Shown here in pieces: positions 54,757 through 63,906 of a DNA stretch of 64,000 nucleotides (positions are counted from its first letter, which is position 1; each line of letters starts with the position of its first letter). Source of the stretch: Wenzhouxiangellaceae bacterium (GTDB lineage Bacteria; Pseudomonadota; Gammaproteobacteria; Xanthomonadales; Wenzhouxiangellaceae). The position numbers and the translations under genes were made by a program. The stretch lies in NCBI GenBank assembly GCA_028289455.1, contig JANQPN010000039.1:124001-188000 (forward strand), in the 5' to 3' direction. Under the pieces are notes generated by a model. That model made no database searches, was not told where the DNA came from, and saw only the letters and a list, made by a program, of their open reading frames with translations.

Positions 54757-55989
54757 ATGGCATATTCCACAACAGGTCAATCCGGTCGACGCGCGATTAT
54801 TCTGGTACTGGATTCACTCGGCATTGGAGCAACCGCAGATGCTGAACGTTTTGGCGATAGCGGCGCAGATACTCTGGGACACCTGGCTGAACAATTTTCT
54901 GCTCAGGGCAATGGCGCTTTGCAACTGCCGCAGCTGAATGCCCTTGGGCTGACGCGGGCACATCGGGAAAGCACCGGCAAACATGCCCCCATAGAGCCGC
55001 TTGATCCGCAACCATTAGGCGCCTGGGGATATGCCAAGGAATTGTCCAGTGGCAAAGACACGCCCAGCGGCCACTGGGAAATGGCCGGCGTACCGGTGCT
55101 GTTTGATTGGGGCTATTTCCCCGCACAGGAGAATAGCTTCCCGCAGGAATTACTGGATGAACTAATCGACCGCGCACAATTACCCGGCGTTATTGGAAAC
55201 CGGCACAGCTCCGGCACAGTGATACTGAGCGAGCTGGGTGAAAAACATCTCAGTAACGGCTGCCCGATTGTCTATACCTCAGCCGACAGTGTGTTCCAGA
55301 TCGCAGCACATGAACAAAGCTTCGGCCTGGAAAAATTGTATTCAGTCTGTGAAATTGCCCGTGAACTGGTTGATCCGTACAACATCGGCCGGGTTATTGC
55401 ACGGCCGTTTGTTGGTGATGATGCCACATCGTTCAGGCGCACCGGAAACCGCCGCGATTACGCCACACCTCCGCCTGCTCCTACTGTGCTGGACCGGTTG
55501 GTAGAATCCGGCGGAGCAGTGATCTCCGTGGGTAAAATCGCCGATATCTTTGCGCATCGAGGGATCAGCCATAAGCTCAAAGCCGACGGTATTGATGGGC
55601 TGTTCGATGCGACCCTGAAAGCGTTGGGCACGGCCGGTGACAACAGTATTGTGTTCACCAACTTTGTCGATTTTGATTCCAGTTTCGGGCACCGCCGTGA
55701 TGCCATCGGCTATGCACTTGCTCTGCAACAGCTGGACCGCCGGTTACCTGAGCTGCTGAATACCATGCTGCCTGGTGATCTGTTGATCATCACCGCCGAT
55801 CACGGCTGCGACCCCACCTGGCCGGGCAGTGATCACACCCGTGAACATATCCCGGTACTGGCATATGGTGCCGGTATACAACCGGGTTCTCTGGGGCTTA
55901 GAGAGACATTCGCCGATATCGGACAATCACTGGCCGAATATTTTGAATTGCTGGCCATGGATTACGGGAAATCATTCCTGACCGTATAA
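54757..55989 (+). CDS. deoB: Phosphopentomutase
   Basis: 410 residues, close to the family length. It interconverts (deoxy)ribose 1-phosphate and 5-phosphate. The metal-binding N-terminus is [18 protein letters not shown], followed by [15 protein letters not shown] and the C-terminal metal site [20 protein letters not shown]. All metal ligands typical of the alkaline-phosphatase-like fold appear present. It is the first gene of the deo operon and is spaced 7 bases from deoC, so it feeds deoxyribose 5-phosphate to the aldolase. Confidence 0.96.
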   Translation: MAYSTTGQSGRRAIILVLDSLGIGATADAERFGDSGADTLGHLAEQFSAQGNGALQLPQLNALGLTRAHRESTGKHAPIEPLDPQPLGAWGYAKELSSGKDTPSGHWEMAGVPVLFDWGYFPAQENSFPQELLDELIDRAQLPGVIGNRHSSGTVILSELGEKHLSNGCPIVYTSADSVFQIAAHEQSFGLEKLYSVCEIARELVDPYNIGRVIARPFVGDDATSFRRTGNRRDYATPPPAPTVLDRLVESGGAVISVGKIADIFAHRGISHKLKADGIDGLFDATLKALGTAGDNSIVFTNFVDFDSSFGHRRDAIGYALALQQLDRRLPELLNTMLPGDLLIITADHGCDPTWPGSDHTREHIPVLAYGAGIQPGSLGLRETFADIGQSLAEYFELLAMDYGKSFLTV

Positions 55990-55996
55990 TGGTTTT

Positions 55997-56878
55997 ATGC
56001 GCACTATTACCGTAGACCGTGTCATGACCGAAGCCCGGGCGGCGTCTTTTACCCGCCGCTCGATCAAAGAGGCAGCCAAGCTGCAGGGACTGGGCATGGC
56101 TTTATCAATGACCGACCTGACGACGCTGGAAGGTAAGGATTCACGTCAGCGAATCAACGCCTTATGCCGAAAAGCACTTCAGCCGGCAGCTGATATGCCT
56201 GACCTGCCACAGGTTGCTGCAGTTTGTGTCTACCCCAACCACGTGGCACTGGCGGTTGAGCTGCTGCAGGGCAGCGGTATCCATGTAGCCAGTGTTGCTA
56301 CCGCATTTCCCAGCGGACAATCACCTTTGCAGCTGCGTCTTGATGAAGTCCATCAAGTGGTGGCCGATGGTGCAGCTGAAGTGGATATGGTGATCAACCG
56401 CGGTGCATTTCTGGCGGGGGACTATGCCACTGTTCAAAAAGAAATTGACGCGATTAAGCAGGCCTGCGGTGATGCTCACCTGAAGGTTATTCTGGAAACC
56501 GGTGAATTGGAGACTTACGATAAAATCCGGCTGGCCAGTGACCTGGCCATCGAAGCAGGCGCTGACTTTATTAAAACCAGTACCGGCAAAATCCAACCGG
56601 CGGCAACCATACCGGTGGTACTGGTGATGCTGGAAGCCATTCGCGATCACTTTCTGGCCACCGGCAAACGGGTTGGCATGAAACCGGCCGGCGGCATCAG
56701 CAAAGCAAAAACCGCCCTGCACTATCTGGTTATGGTGAAGGAAACGCTGGGCGATGACTGGCTCACTCCTGAGCTGTTCCGGTTCGGCGCGTCCTCGCTG
56801 GTCAATGACATCGTTCGTCAGATCCGCTGGAAGCGCACCGGCAATTACACCGCAAGTTACGACGTATCAATCGGATAA
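55997..56878 (+). CDS. deoC: Deoxyribose-phosphate aldolase
   Basis: 293 residues, somewhat longer than the approximately 220-260-residue core type. It splits deoxyribose 5-phosphate into glyceraldehyde 3-phosphate and acetaldehyde. The TIM-barrel core has VCVYPNHV, VDMVINRGAFLAGDY, the Schiff-base motif FIKTSTGK (Lys193) and KPAGGISKAKTA. It lies between deoB and the aldehyde dehydrogenase, with four bases between its stop and the next start. The acetaldehyde it makes is the likely substrate of that dehydrogenase. Confidence 0.95.
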   Translation: MRTITVDRVMTEARAASFTRRSIKEAAKLQGLGMALSMTDLTTLEGKDSRQRINALCRKALQPAADMPDLPQVAAVCVYPNHVALAVELLQGSGIHVASVATAFPSGQSPLQLRLDEVHQVVADGAAEVDMVINRGAFLAGDYATVQKEIDAIKQACGDAHLKVILETGELETYDKIRLASDLAIEAGADFIKTSTGKIQPAATIPVVLVMLEAIRDHFLATGKRVGMKPAGGISKAKTALHYLVMVKETLGDDWLTPELFRFGASSLVNDIVRQIRWKRTGNYTASYDVSIG

Positions 56879-56882
56879 CGGC

Positions 56883-58337
56883 ATGGTTCAATCATTAAAC
56901 TTTGATAATAAATGGGATTACGCACCAGCACCGGAAAAAATACCGGTGCAGATTGATGAACGCTACGGTTTGTTCATTGACGGGGAGTTTGCTGACCCGT
57001 CCGATGGCCAGTGGGAAGATTCCATCAATCCTGCCACTGAGCAACCGCTGTTCAAGTTTGCACTGGCCGGTCAGGCCGATGTAGACAAAGCAGTAGCGGC
57101 AGCCCGTAGTGCCTTGCCACACTGGTCAGGGCTGCCTGCTCAGGATCGTGCGAAATACCTGTTCCGGATTGCCCGTCGAATCCAGGAACGCGCCCGCGAG
57201 CTGGCCATTCTGGAAACCATGGACGGCGGCAAACCCATCAAGGAATCACGTGATATAGACATCCCGGAGGCCGCCAAGCACTTTTTCTACCACGCCGGCT
57301 GGGCGGACAAACTGGACTACGCTTTCCCCGGTAGAAAAGCCGGGCCGGTGGGTGTCTGCGGGCAGATTATCCCCTGGAACTTTCCGTTGCTGATGGCAGC
57401 CTGGAAAATTGCACCGGCATTGGCCTGCGGAAACACAGTCGTGCTGAAACCGGCCGAAAGCACCTCACTGACGGCATTGCGTCTGGCCGAAATTTTTCAG
57501 GAGGTTGATTTACCTCCTGGCGTGGTCAACATAGTTACCGGCGCCGGTGAAACCGGGGCAGCACTGGCGGCCGCTGATATCGATAAACTGGCGTTTACCG
57601 GTAGTACCGAAGTCGGCAAACTGCTGGCCCGGCAACTGGCCGGAAGCGGTAAACGGCTGACCCTGGAACTGGGCGGCAAATCACCGCATATCATTTTTGA
57701 TGATGCCAGCATCGACCAGGCAGTTGAAGGCATTATCAGTGGTATTTACTTCAATCAGGGGCATGTCTGCTGTGCCGGTTCCAGGCTGTTTGTCCAGGAA
57801 CCGGTTATGGATGAAGTGCTGGCTAAACTGGACATCAGACTGGCATCGCTGAGAGTGGGCGATCCGCTGGATAAAAACACCGACCTGGGCGCCATTAATT
57901 CACGCGAACAGCTTGAAAAGATCAATGCCTACCGTGAAATCGGGGTGGCAGAAGGTGCTTCACTGCACCAGCCGAACAGCTGCAGCCTGCCGGACCGGGG
58001 CTACTGGTCACAACCCTGTTATTTTTCCGGTGTGGAACCCTCGCACCGGCTGGCTCGTGATGAGGTGTTCGGCCCGGTGCTGGCGGTAATGAGCTTCCGC
58101 ACACCGGAAGAAGCACTCAGCCGGGCCAATAATACCCCCTATGGACTGGCTGCCGGGGTATGGACAGACAAAGGTTCTAAGATCTTTGAAATCGCTGCCG
58201 GTCTGAAAGCCGGCGTGGTGTGGTGCAATACCTATAATCGATTTGATGCAGGCTCACCGTTCGGCGGTTTCCGGGAATCCGGCTTTGGACGCGAAGGCGG
58301 CCGCCAGGGGCTGCGCGGTTATCTGGAGCTAAGCTGA
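56883..58337 (+). CDS. NAD(P)-dependent aldehyde dehydrogenase of the deo operon
   Basis: 484 residues from the ATG at 56883, which follows deoC by four bases. The frame extends upstream inside deoC, but that part is not conserved. Visible motifs are IIPWNFPLLMAAWKIAPALA, ELGGKSPHII (Glu262) and FNQGHVCCAGSR (Cys296, the nucleophile). The enzyme oxidises an aldehyde to the acid. In this operon the natural substrate is probably acetaldehyde from DeoC. The stop overlaps the start of the next gene (TGATG), so the two dehydrogenase-like genes are coupled. Confidence 0.93.
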   Translation: MVQSLNFDNKWDYAPAPEKIPVQIDERYGLFIDGEFADPSDGQWEDSINPATEQPLFKFALAGQADVDKAVAAARSALPHWSGLPAQDRAKYLFRIARRIQERARELAILETMDGGKPIKESRDIDIPEAAKHFFYHAGWADKLDYAFPGRKAGPVGVCGQIIPWNFPLLMAAWKIAPALACGNTVVLKPAESTSLTALRLAEIFQEVDLPPGVVNIVTGAGETGAALAAADIDKLAFTGSTEVGKLLARQLAGSGKRLTLELGGKSPHIIFDDASIDQAVEGIISGIYFNQGHVCCAGSRLFVQEPVMDEVLAKLDIRLASLRVGDPLDKNTDLGAINSREQLEKINAYREIGVAEGASLHQPNSCSLPDRGYWSQPCYFSGVEPSHRLARDEVFGPVLAVMSFRTPEEALSRANNTPYGLAAGVWTDKGSKIFEIAAGLKAGVVWCNTYNRFDAGSPFGGFRESGFGREGGRQGLRGYLELS

Positions 58338-59212
58338 TGGCCGGCCGTATGAAAGTATTGAAAACCTATAAGCTGTACATGAACGGCGGGTTCCCACGCA
58401 GTGAATCCGGACGCACAGTTAAAGTTAATGACTCCAGCGGCAAGCTGTTGGCGCATATCTGCAAGGCATCCCGCAAGGACTTGCGAGATGCTGTCGATGC
58501 TGCACATGCTGCTCAACCGGGCTGGGCCGCTCGAACAGCCTACAACCGCGGGCAGATCCTGTATCGCATGGCGGAAATGCTGGAAGGTAAGTCTGCGGAA
58601 TTTTCTGCAATACTCAGCGCCACCATCAGCGGCGGGCGGCGACGGGCGGAACGGGAAGTCGGCCGGGCCATAGAGCGGTTGGTGTGTTTTGCCGGCTGGT
58701 CAGATAAATACGCCCAGGTACTGGGCTGCAACAACCCGGTAGCCGGACCGTTTTATAACTTCACGGTACCCGAACCAACCGGTGTCATCGGTATCGTAGC
58801 GCCCGATGAACAGCCACTGCTTGGGCTTGTTTCACTGCTGGCGCCGGTACTTTGCGCCGGCAATACCGTAGTAGCCATCGGTTCTGATGAGCACCCGTTG
58901 GCCACGGCTGTTCTAGGCGAAGTCTGTGCGACCTCGGATGTGCCTGCCGGAACAGTCAACCTGTTGACCGGAGAGCGCAGTGAACTCACCGGCATATTGG
59001 CCGATCACCGGAATATTCAGGGGCTGCATGCGGCCGGTGTCGATTCCGATACCCGGCAAACCCTGGAAGCCGGTGCAGGTGAGAATATGAAACGCGTTAT
59101 GGTGCGCAGCACCGCCGGCAAAGCCTGGTACGATGATCGCGAATGCCATTCACCATACTGGATAGAACCGTTCATTGAATACAAAACCATCTGGCACCCC
59201 TCTGCCTGCTGA
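58337..59212 (+). CDS. Shortened aldehyde dehydrogenase paralogue without catalytic cysteine
   Basis: 291 residues against about 480 for full enzymes. The N-terminal two-thirds resemble the dehydrogenase NAD-binding domain (YKLYMNGGFPRSESGRTVKV, EPTGVIGIVAPDEQPLLGLV, TVNLLTGERSEL). The ELGGK glutamate and the FNQGxxC segment are missing, and a different short tail (ECHSPYWIEPFIEYKTIW) replaces them. The reading frame is intact and tightly coupled to genes on both sides, so it is not a random wreck. It probably binds the full-length partner as a structural or regulatory subunit, or binds a ligand. This is inference. Confidence 0.8.
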   Translation: MAGRMKVLKTYKLYMNGGFPRSESGRTVKVNDSSGKLLAHICKASRKDLRDAVDAAHAAQPGWAARTAYNRGQILYRMAEMLEGKSAEFSAILSATISGGRRRAEREVGRAIERLVCFAGWSDKYAQVLGCNNPVAGPFYNFTVPEPTGVIGIVAPDEQPLLGLVSLLAPVLCAGNTVVAIGSDEHPLATAVLGEVCATSDVPAGTVNLLTGERSELTGILADHRNIQGLHAAGVDSDTRQTLEAGAGENMKRVMVRSTAGKAWYDDRECHSPYWIEPFIEYKTIWHPSAC

Positions 59213-60525
59213 TGGCCGATTTGACACCGACGTCAATGTCAATGAATACCATGGATGATGCCCGTGCGGTTCAGATTATCCGCAGCAAACGCGACGGCCT
59301 GGAATTATCCGCAGATGACTACCGTTTTCTGACCACTCATATTGCAGACAGACAACTGACGGATGCACAGCTTGGCGCCTGGCTGATGGCAGCCTACTGT
59401 CAGCCGTTATCGATGCACGAAAGCGCTGTGCTGACCCGGGCCATGGCAGCATCGGGCTGGCAATGCGACTGGCGCGGTTTCGACCTGCCAGGGCCAGTTC
59501 TGGACAAGCACTCCACCGGCGGTCTGGGCGATATCATCAGCTTTCTGCTGGCGCCGATGGTGGCAGCCTGCGGCGGCTTCGTGCCAATGATTTCCGGCCG
59601 CTCGCTGGAACACACCGGCGGGACAATCGATAAACTGGAAAGCATACCTGGTTACAACCCCTTTCCCAGCCCGGAACGATTTCAGCAGGTAGTCGCTGAT
59701 CACGGACTGGCCATAGTCGGACAGACCGCACAGATGGTACCGGCTGATCAAAGGCTGTATGCCATCCGCGGACAAACCGCCACGGTGGACTCACTGCCGT
59801 TGATAGCTGCCTCGATCCTGTCAAAAAAAGTCACTGAGGACCTCGATGGACTGGTGATTGACCTGAAAGTCGGCAGTGGCGCTTTCATGCAGAATCAGGC
59901 CGAAGGTCAACCGCTGATGGATATGCTGGATGGCGTTGCCTCAGCCTGTGAACTGAATTGCCGGATCATGTTCACCGATATGCATCAACCGTTGGCCAAC
60001 TGTGTCGGTGATAGTGTTGAAGTACGCGAGGCGGTCCGTTATCTAACCGGTGAACGACGCACTGGCCGCCTGCACCAGACGGCACTGGCACTGTCTGCTG
60101 AACTGCTGCTGCTGGGTGGAATTGCCGACAATGCCGACAGCGCCCGTGAAAAACTGCAGGCAGCACTCGACAGCGGAAAAGCTGCTGAGTGTTTCCAGAC
60201 AATGGTTGCCGCGCTGGGTGGCCCGGCAGACTTTGTTGATATGCCCGACCATCATTTGCAGCAGGCTGCTGTTATCCGCCCTGTTGAAGCATCGCATTCC
60301 GGTTCGGTCAATTCTATTGACGGCCGCTCGCTGGGGCATGCAGTTCATCACACAGCAGCTGTCCAGGACAGCAGGTCTTTCGATCACCGTGTGGGCATTG
60401 CTGAGCTATGCGAACTGCAGCAGCGATTTGATAGCGGCCAGCCGCTGGCAGTAGTGCACGCCCGCAATGAAATTGAATACCAATACTTAGCCGGAGTCAT
60501 TAAACAGGCCATCAAGATCACCTGA
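59212..60525 (+). CDS. deoA: Thymidine phosphorylase
   Basis: 437 residues. It converts thymidine (and deoxyuridine) with phosphate into the base and deoxyribose 1-phosphate. The signature LDKHSTGGLGDIISFLLAPMV is intact, as are GRSLEHTGGTIDKLES and KVGSGAFM. The gene overlaps the previous stop by one base (TGATG) and deoD follows by 20 bases, so it is part of the same transcript. The first dozen residues precede the usual start of homologous sequence, so a later ATG (for example 59242) cannot be excluded. Confidence 0.95.
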   Translation: MADLTPTSMSMNTMDDARAVQIIRSKRDGLELSADDYRFLTTHIADRQLTDAQLGAWLMAAYCQPLSMHESAVLTRAMAASGWQCDWRGFDLPGPVLDKHSTGGLGDIISFLLAPMVAACGGFVPMISGRSLEHTGGTIDKLESIPGYNPFPSPERFQQVVADHGLAIVGQTAQMVPADQRLYAIRGQTATVDSLPLIAASILSKKVTEDLDGLVIDLKVGSGAFMQNQAEGQPLMDMLDGVASACELNCRIMFTDMHQPLANCVGDSVEVREAVRYLTGERRTGRLHQTALALSAELLLLGGIADNADSAREKLQAALDSGKAAECFQTMVAALGGPADFVDMPDHHLQQAAVIRPVEASHSGSVNSIDGRSLGHAVHHTAAVQDSRSFDHRVGIAELCELQQRFDSGQPLAVVHARNEIEYQYLAGVIKQAIKIT

Positions 60526-60545
60526 GCAACAGCGGAGACTGGTTT

Positions 60546-61268
60546 ATGTCCACACCTCATATCGAAGCCGAACCCGGGGCCTTTGCAGAACTGGTTTTAC
60601 TGCCGGGTGACCCGTTGCGGGCAGAACAGATTGCCGACAGTTTTTTTGATGATGTGGTTCGGGTAAACAGTGTCCGCAATATGTACGGTTTTACTGGCAC
60701 CTACCGGGGCCGGCGGGTATCGGTCATGGGTTCCGGCATGGGAATGCCGTCATTACTGATTTACACTACCGAACTGATTCAGCAGTATGGCGTTAAACGG
60801 GTGGTACGGATCGGCACCTGCGGGTCGGTCTCGGAAAAATTAAGGGTCGGTGATTTATTTCTGGCTCATGCTGCCGGTACCGACTCCAATGTTAACCGGA
60901 TCAGATTTCAGGGTTATGACCTGGGCGCCAGTGCCAGCTTTGAGTTACTGCACCGTGTCTACCGTGAAGCCCAGCGTAAAGCGATTCCTGTCCAGGTTGG
61001 CAGCGTTTTTTCAACTGACATTTTTTATACCGCAGACTCCTCACTGGTTGAGCTGCTGCAGAATTTCAATTATCTGGGTGTGGAGATGGAGTCGGCTGCA
61101 CTCTACGGATTGGCGATGCAGGAAGGTTTTCAGGCATTGACTGTATTGACCGCCAGCGATCATCTGTTGAGCCACGAATCGGTTCCATCCGAGGTTCGTC
61201 AAAATGCACCTGAAAGAGCCGTCAGACTGGTTCTTGATGGGTTGCTGTTTGATGATCAGCCTGGTTGA
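60546..61268 (+). CDS. deoD: Purine nucleoside phosphorylase, DeoD type
   Basis: 240 residues, as in E. coli DeoD. It cleaves purine (deoxy)nucleosides with phosphate. Family motifs run the whole length: TPHIEAEPGAFAELVLLPGD, GFTGTYRGRRVSVMGSGMG, CGSVSEKLRVGDLFLAHAAG, GVEMESAALYGLA and TASDHLLSHE (catalytic Asp in SDH). It is the last gene of the deo operon and lies 20 bases after deoA. I find no clear terminator in the 80 bases beyond its stop, so read-through into the poly-Asp gene is possible. Confidence 0.94.
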   Translation: MSTPHIEAEPGAFAELVLLPGDPLRAEQIADSFFDDVVRVNSVRNMYGFTGTYRGRRVSVMGSGMGMPSLLIYTTELIQQYGVKRVVRIGTCGSVSEKLRVGDLFLAHAAGTDSNVNRIRFQGYDLGASASFELLHRVYREAQRKAIPVQVGSVFSTDIFYTADSSLVELLQNFNYLGVEMESAALYGLAMQEGFQALTVLTASDHLLSHESVPSEVRQNAPERAVRLVLDGLLFDDQPG

Positions 61269-61349
61269 CTGGCACGAGTTGACACATTTAGCCATAGCAC
61301 GTCCGTTACCTATTCGGCATAATAATTCGGTTAATTCAAGGAGAAAATC

Positions 61350-61544
61350 ATGAGCGCAATACGGGTAATTTTGCTGTTACTGGCTTTGCTGTTCACTTCT
61401 ACAGCCATTGCCATGGAGCAATTCACCAACCGCTTCGACGCCATCGATGCTATTTCCATCCAGGAATCAGGTGATGACGACGATGACGACGATGACGACG
61501 ACGATGATGATGACGATGATGACGAAAGTGATACTGGCATATAA
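61350..61544 (+). CDS. Small exported poly-aspartate protein
   Basis: 64 residues. A strong ribosome site (AAGGAG) precedes the ATG. Residues 1-21 are a signal peptide (RVILLLLALLFTSTAIA), so the mature protein is about 43 residues. It has a run of 17 consecutive aspartates (about 42-58) encoded by a mix of GAT and GAC codons, so the run is maintained as protein and not only as a simple DNA repeat. Chelation of calcium or another cation at the cell surface or in the periplasm is a reasonable guess. I know of no characterised relative. Confidence 0.78.
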   Translation: MSAIRVILLLLALLFTSTAIAMEQFTNRFDAIDAISIQESGDDDDDDDDDDDDDDDDDESDTGI

Positions 61545-61747
61545 AGCCGGTTCACAATAATCGAACTTCCCATCCCATCATTCATTTCAGTGGCTGTTTG
61601 AATAGATCAGGCAGCCGGGCAACCATCTTGTGCTACATTGCCACCCCACCGGCCAGCGCAAGAATCATCAAGTAATTATTCGCTTTCTCTGTTAAAACTA
61701 TGGCTTAATTTAATCGGCAAATAGCCTGTAACAGATGGAGCAACGGC

Positions 61748-62611
61748 ATGACAGATCACAACAAAGTGGTTGATGCAGCTATCTTTGCCCAGGCTCACCT
61801 GGATGAACCGCTACCGCTAACTCGACTGGCCGGCATTGCTGAATTATCTCCTTACCATTTTCACCGGTTGTTCACCCGGGTCAGCGGCGAAACACCGGCT
61901 GCCTTCGTGCAGCGCCTGCGGCTTGAAAAAGCTGCATTTCGTTTATTGCTGCACGATGATCCGATTATCAGTATTGCGCTGGACTGCGGGTATAACAATC
62001 ATGAAACGTTAAGCAGGGCTTTTCGGCGAAAATTCGGTTGTTCACCTCGCGATTACCGTCACAGGCAACGCCTGATTGTTGCTTCCAGGCGCGCCACTAT
62101 GCAGCAGCAAAGCAAAACCAGCACTTACCGGCTTTCCAGCACCCGGATCGTGCAATTACAGGCCCTGCCGATCGCCTATATCAGAACCACAGGCCCTTAT
62201 GAACAGGTCGACACCGGATTATGGAATGAACTGAACGACTGGGCTGATCAGAATGGCCTGCCCGACCAGCGTATGCAAATAGGAATCGGTCATGATGCAG
62301 TTAACATTACAGAGCCCACACAACTGCGTTTTGATGCCTGTATCACCGTACCGGACAACACCAAAGCCAGCGACGATATTCGCATCGGCACATTGCCGGT
62401 GCCGGTTTGTGCGGTGACAACCCATGTTGGTGCGTATCACACACTACCGGCCGCCTACCCGGAAATTTTCACCCGGGCAGTATCCCAGCCGGGTTACCGG
62501 ATCGTTGGTCTGCCTGCCATCGAAATTTACCGTGACACCTGCGTTGATAATCTTCGTGCTGTCAGCACCACGGACATATACCTGCCTGTACAGCGCAGTC
62601 CAGGCCACTAA
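61748..62611 (+). CDS. AraC family regulator with GyrI-like effector domain
   Basis: 287 residues. An AraC helix-turn-helix pair occupies residues 1-110 (PLTRLAGIAELSPYHFHRLFT, SIALDCGYNNHETLSRAFRRKFG). The C-terminal half is a GyrI/SbmC-like (Rob-type) ligand domain (LPIAYIRTTGPYEQ, and PVPVCAVTTHVGAYHTLPAA), which often senses hydrophobic compounds. A stand-alone GyrI-domain gene follows 34 bases later, so the pair may share a ligand. Confidence 0.9.
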   Translation: MTDHNKVVDAAIFAQAHLDEPLPLTRLAGIAELSPYHFHRLFTRVSGETPAAFVQRLRLEKAAFRLLLHDDPIISIALDCGYNNHETLSRAFRRKFGCSPRDYRHRQRLIVASRRATMQQQSKTSTYRLSSTRIVQLQALPIAYIRTTGPYEQVDTGLWNELNDWADQNGLPDQRMQIGIGHDAVNITEPTQLRFDACITVPDNTKASDDIRIGTLPVPVCAVTTHVGAYHTLPAAYPEIFTRAVSQPGYRIVGLPAIEIYRDTCVDNLRAVSTTDIYLPVQRSPGH

Positions 62612-62645
62612 CAGAAATCAGAATCACCTGTATAAGGAGTCATTG

Positions 62646-63155
62646 ATGCAAACAGATATCATTGTTGAACAACAAAATACTCAACACACTCTGGAAATTG
62701 CAGTGCGGATACCGCTGTTTAAAATCCCCAAGGTTCTGGGTGACTGCTTTCCAAGAATCAAGCAGCACATCGAAGCATCGGACAGCAAGCTGGCCGGTGC
62801 TCCCTATGCACGTTATCTCAACATCGACTGGGAGGTCGTACGCAAGCAGGGCATGCTGGGGCAGATCTGGCAACTATTGACGCACAAACAGCCCATGCGT
62901 ATCGGTATGCCTGTCGCTTCAGCTGCCGGTGGAACCGATGAGATACAGCCATCAGAGATTACCGCCGGAGAGTATGTCAAAACCATTCACGTTGGCCCTT
63001 ACCATAAGGTCGGTGAAACCTATAAGCGAATCGCTGAATGGGCTGCAAAGCAAAATATTGTTATGGCTGACAACAGTATAGAAAGCTATTTCACCGACCC
63101 GGGTGAAGTGCCGGCTGAGGAACTGCAAACCCTGATTCTGATACCTGTTGCCTGA
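62646..63155 (+). CDS. GyrI-like domain protein
   Basis: 169 residues from the ATG at 62646, which has AAGGAGT just upstream; a longer overlapping frame starts inside the AraC gene and is rejected. The fold resembles the GyrI/SRPBCC-like small-molecule binding proteins (AGEYVKTIHVGPYHKVGETYKRI). It has no HTH, so it likely binds or modifies a ligand or blocks a target protein. It is probably co-transcribed with the AraC-GyrI regulator and ends at a strong hairpin. Confidence 0.8.
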   Translation: MQTDIIVEQQNTQHTLEIAVRIPLFKIPKVLGDCFPRIKQHIEASDSKLAGAPYARYLNIDWEVVRKQGMLGQIWQLLTHKQPMRIGMPVASAAGGTDEIQPSEITAGEYVKTIHVGPYHKVGETYKRIAEWAAKQNIVMADNSIESYFTDPGEVPAEELQTLILIPVA

Positions 63156-63172
63156 ACAAACTACCAAATAAG

Positions 63173-63208
63173 CAGCAACCAGGCAGATATTAATCTGCCT
63201 GGTTGCTG
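63173..63208. terminator. Bidirectional terminator hairpin
   Basis: A perfect 16-bp stem (63173-63188 with 63193-63208) and a 4-base loop lie between the convergent GyrI-like and membrane-protein genes. It lacks a long T tract on either strand, so it may need Rho or act as a stable 3' end. Confidence 0.72.
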
Positions 63209-63228
63209 TCAGCCAACTATCTACACTG

Positions 63229-63906
63229 TCAGCTTTCCTGCTTCAGCTCTCCCCAAAGCATCAGGGCGCCTATCATCAAGTACCAGATACTGTTGACCAC
63301 CACTACAGCCGTCATCCCGGTAATATGCAGGCGCAAGTGGCCGCCCAGCAGTAATAAAATCGGGAATAATCCAACCAGGATTCCTATCAAACCGGCTATA
63401 CGGGCCAGCTTCTGATGCACCAGCAAAGCGATTGACCAGCACAGTATTCCTAAGGAAGTGCCGATCAGCCCGGCATTAGCAAACGCCTGATTGGCTGCCC
63501 AACCGGCTGCCAGGAAACCTGGGGCCTGCTGCATTTCAGCTGCCTGGCTTCCGCCAAAGTGAGCTGCAATTTCCGGCACGATAAAACCACTGACCACGGC
63601 AGCCAGCATGTAAGCCAGTACACCCAGACTGAATAATAAATAGCCCAGCGACGGCAACGCACGGCCTGCATCCAGTCTTACAGTGAGTCCATAGGCGCCG
63701 AACCAGATACCGGCCAAAACCGCAATCATCAATCCATGTACCCAGGCCGAAACGGCTGCCTCATGCTGTATTTCCTCCAATACACCGCTTAAATCACCGG
63801 CACTGGTGGTGGGATGATGCAGCATAAATACTATTGTCAGCACCGCGCCGGCCATCAGCGCCAGCCCGGATACCGGATTAAGTCGTGAATTTGATAAGGT
63901 ATGCAT
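63229..63906 (-). CDS. Integral membrane protein of unknown function
   Basis: 225 residues from the ATG at 63906; the frame extends to 63936, but the later start has GGAT at about nine bases. It has roughly six to seven membrane helices (GLALMAGAVLTIVFMLHHPT, GILCWSIALLVHQ). No known transporter motif is visible. It is a single gene, converging on the GyrI-like gene. Confidence 0.7.
   Translation of the reverse strand: MHTLSNSRLNPVSGLALMAGAVLTIVFMLHHPTTSAGDLSGVLEEIQHEAAVSAWVHGLMIAVLAGIWFGAYGLTVRLDAGRALPSLGYLLFSLGVLAYMLAAVVSGFIVPEIAAHFGGSQAAEMQQAPGFLAAGWAANQAFANAGLIGTSLGILCWSIALLVHQKLARIAGLIGILVGLFPILLLLGGHLRLHITGMTAVVVVNSIWYLMIGALMLWGELKQES

Noticed and set aside
61480..61525. GAT/GAC run as a simple DNA microsatellite
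   Set aside because: The codons are mixed and the frame, signal peptide and ribosome site are intact, so it is better explained as a coding poly-Asp stretch.
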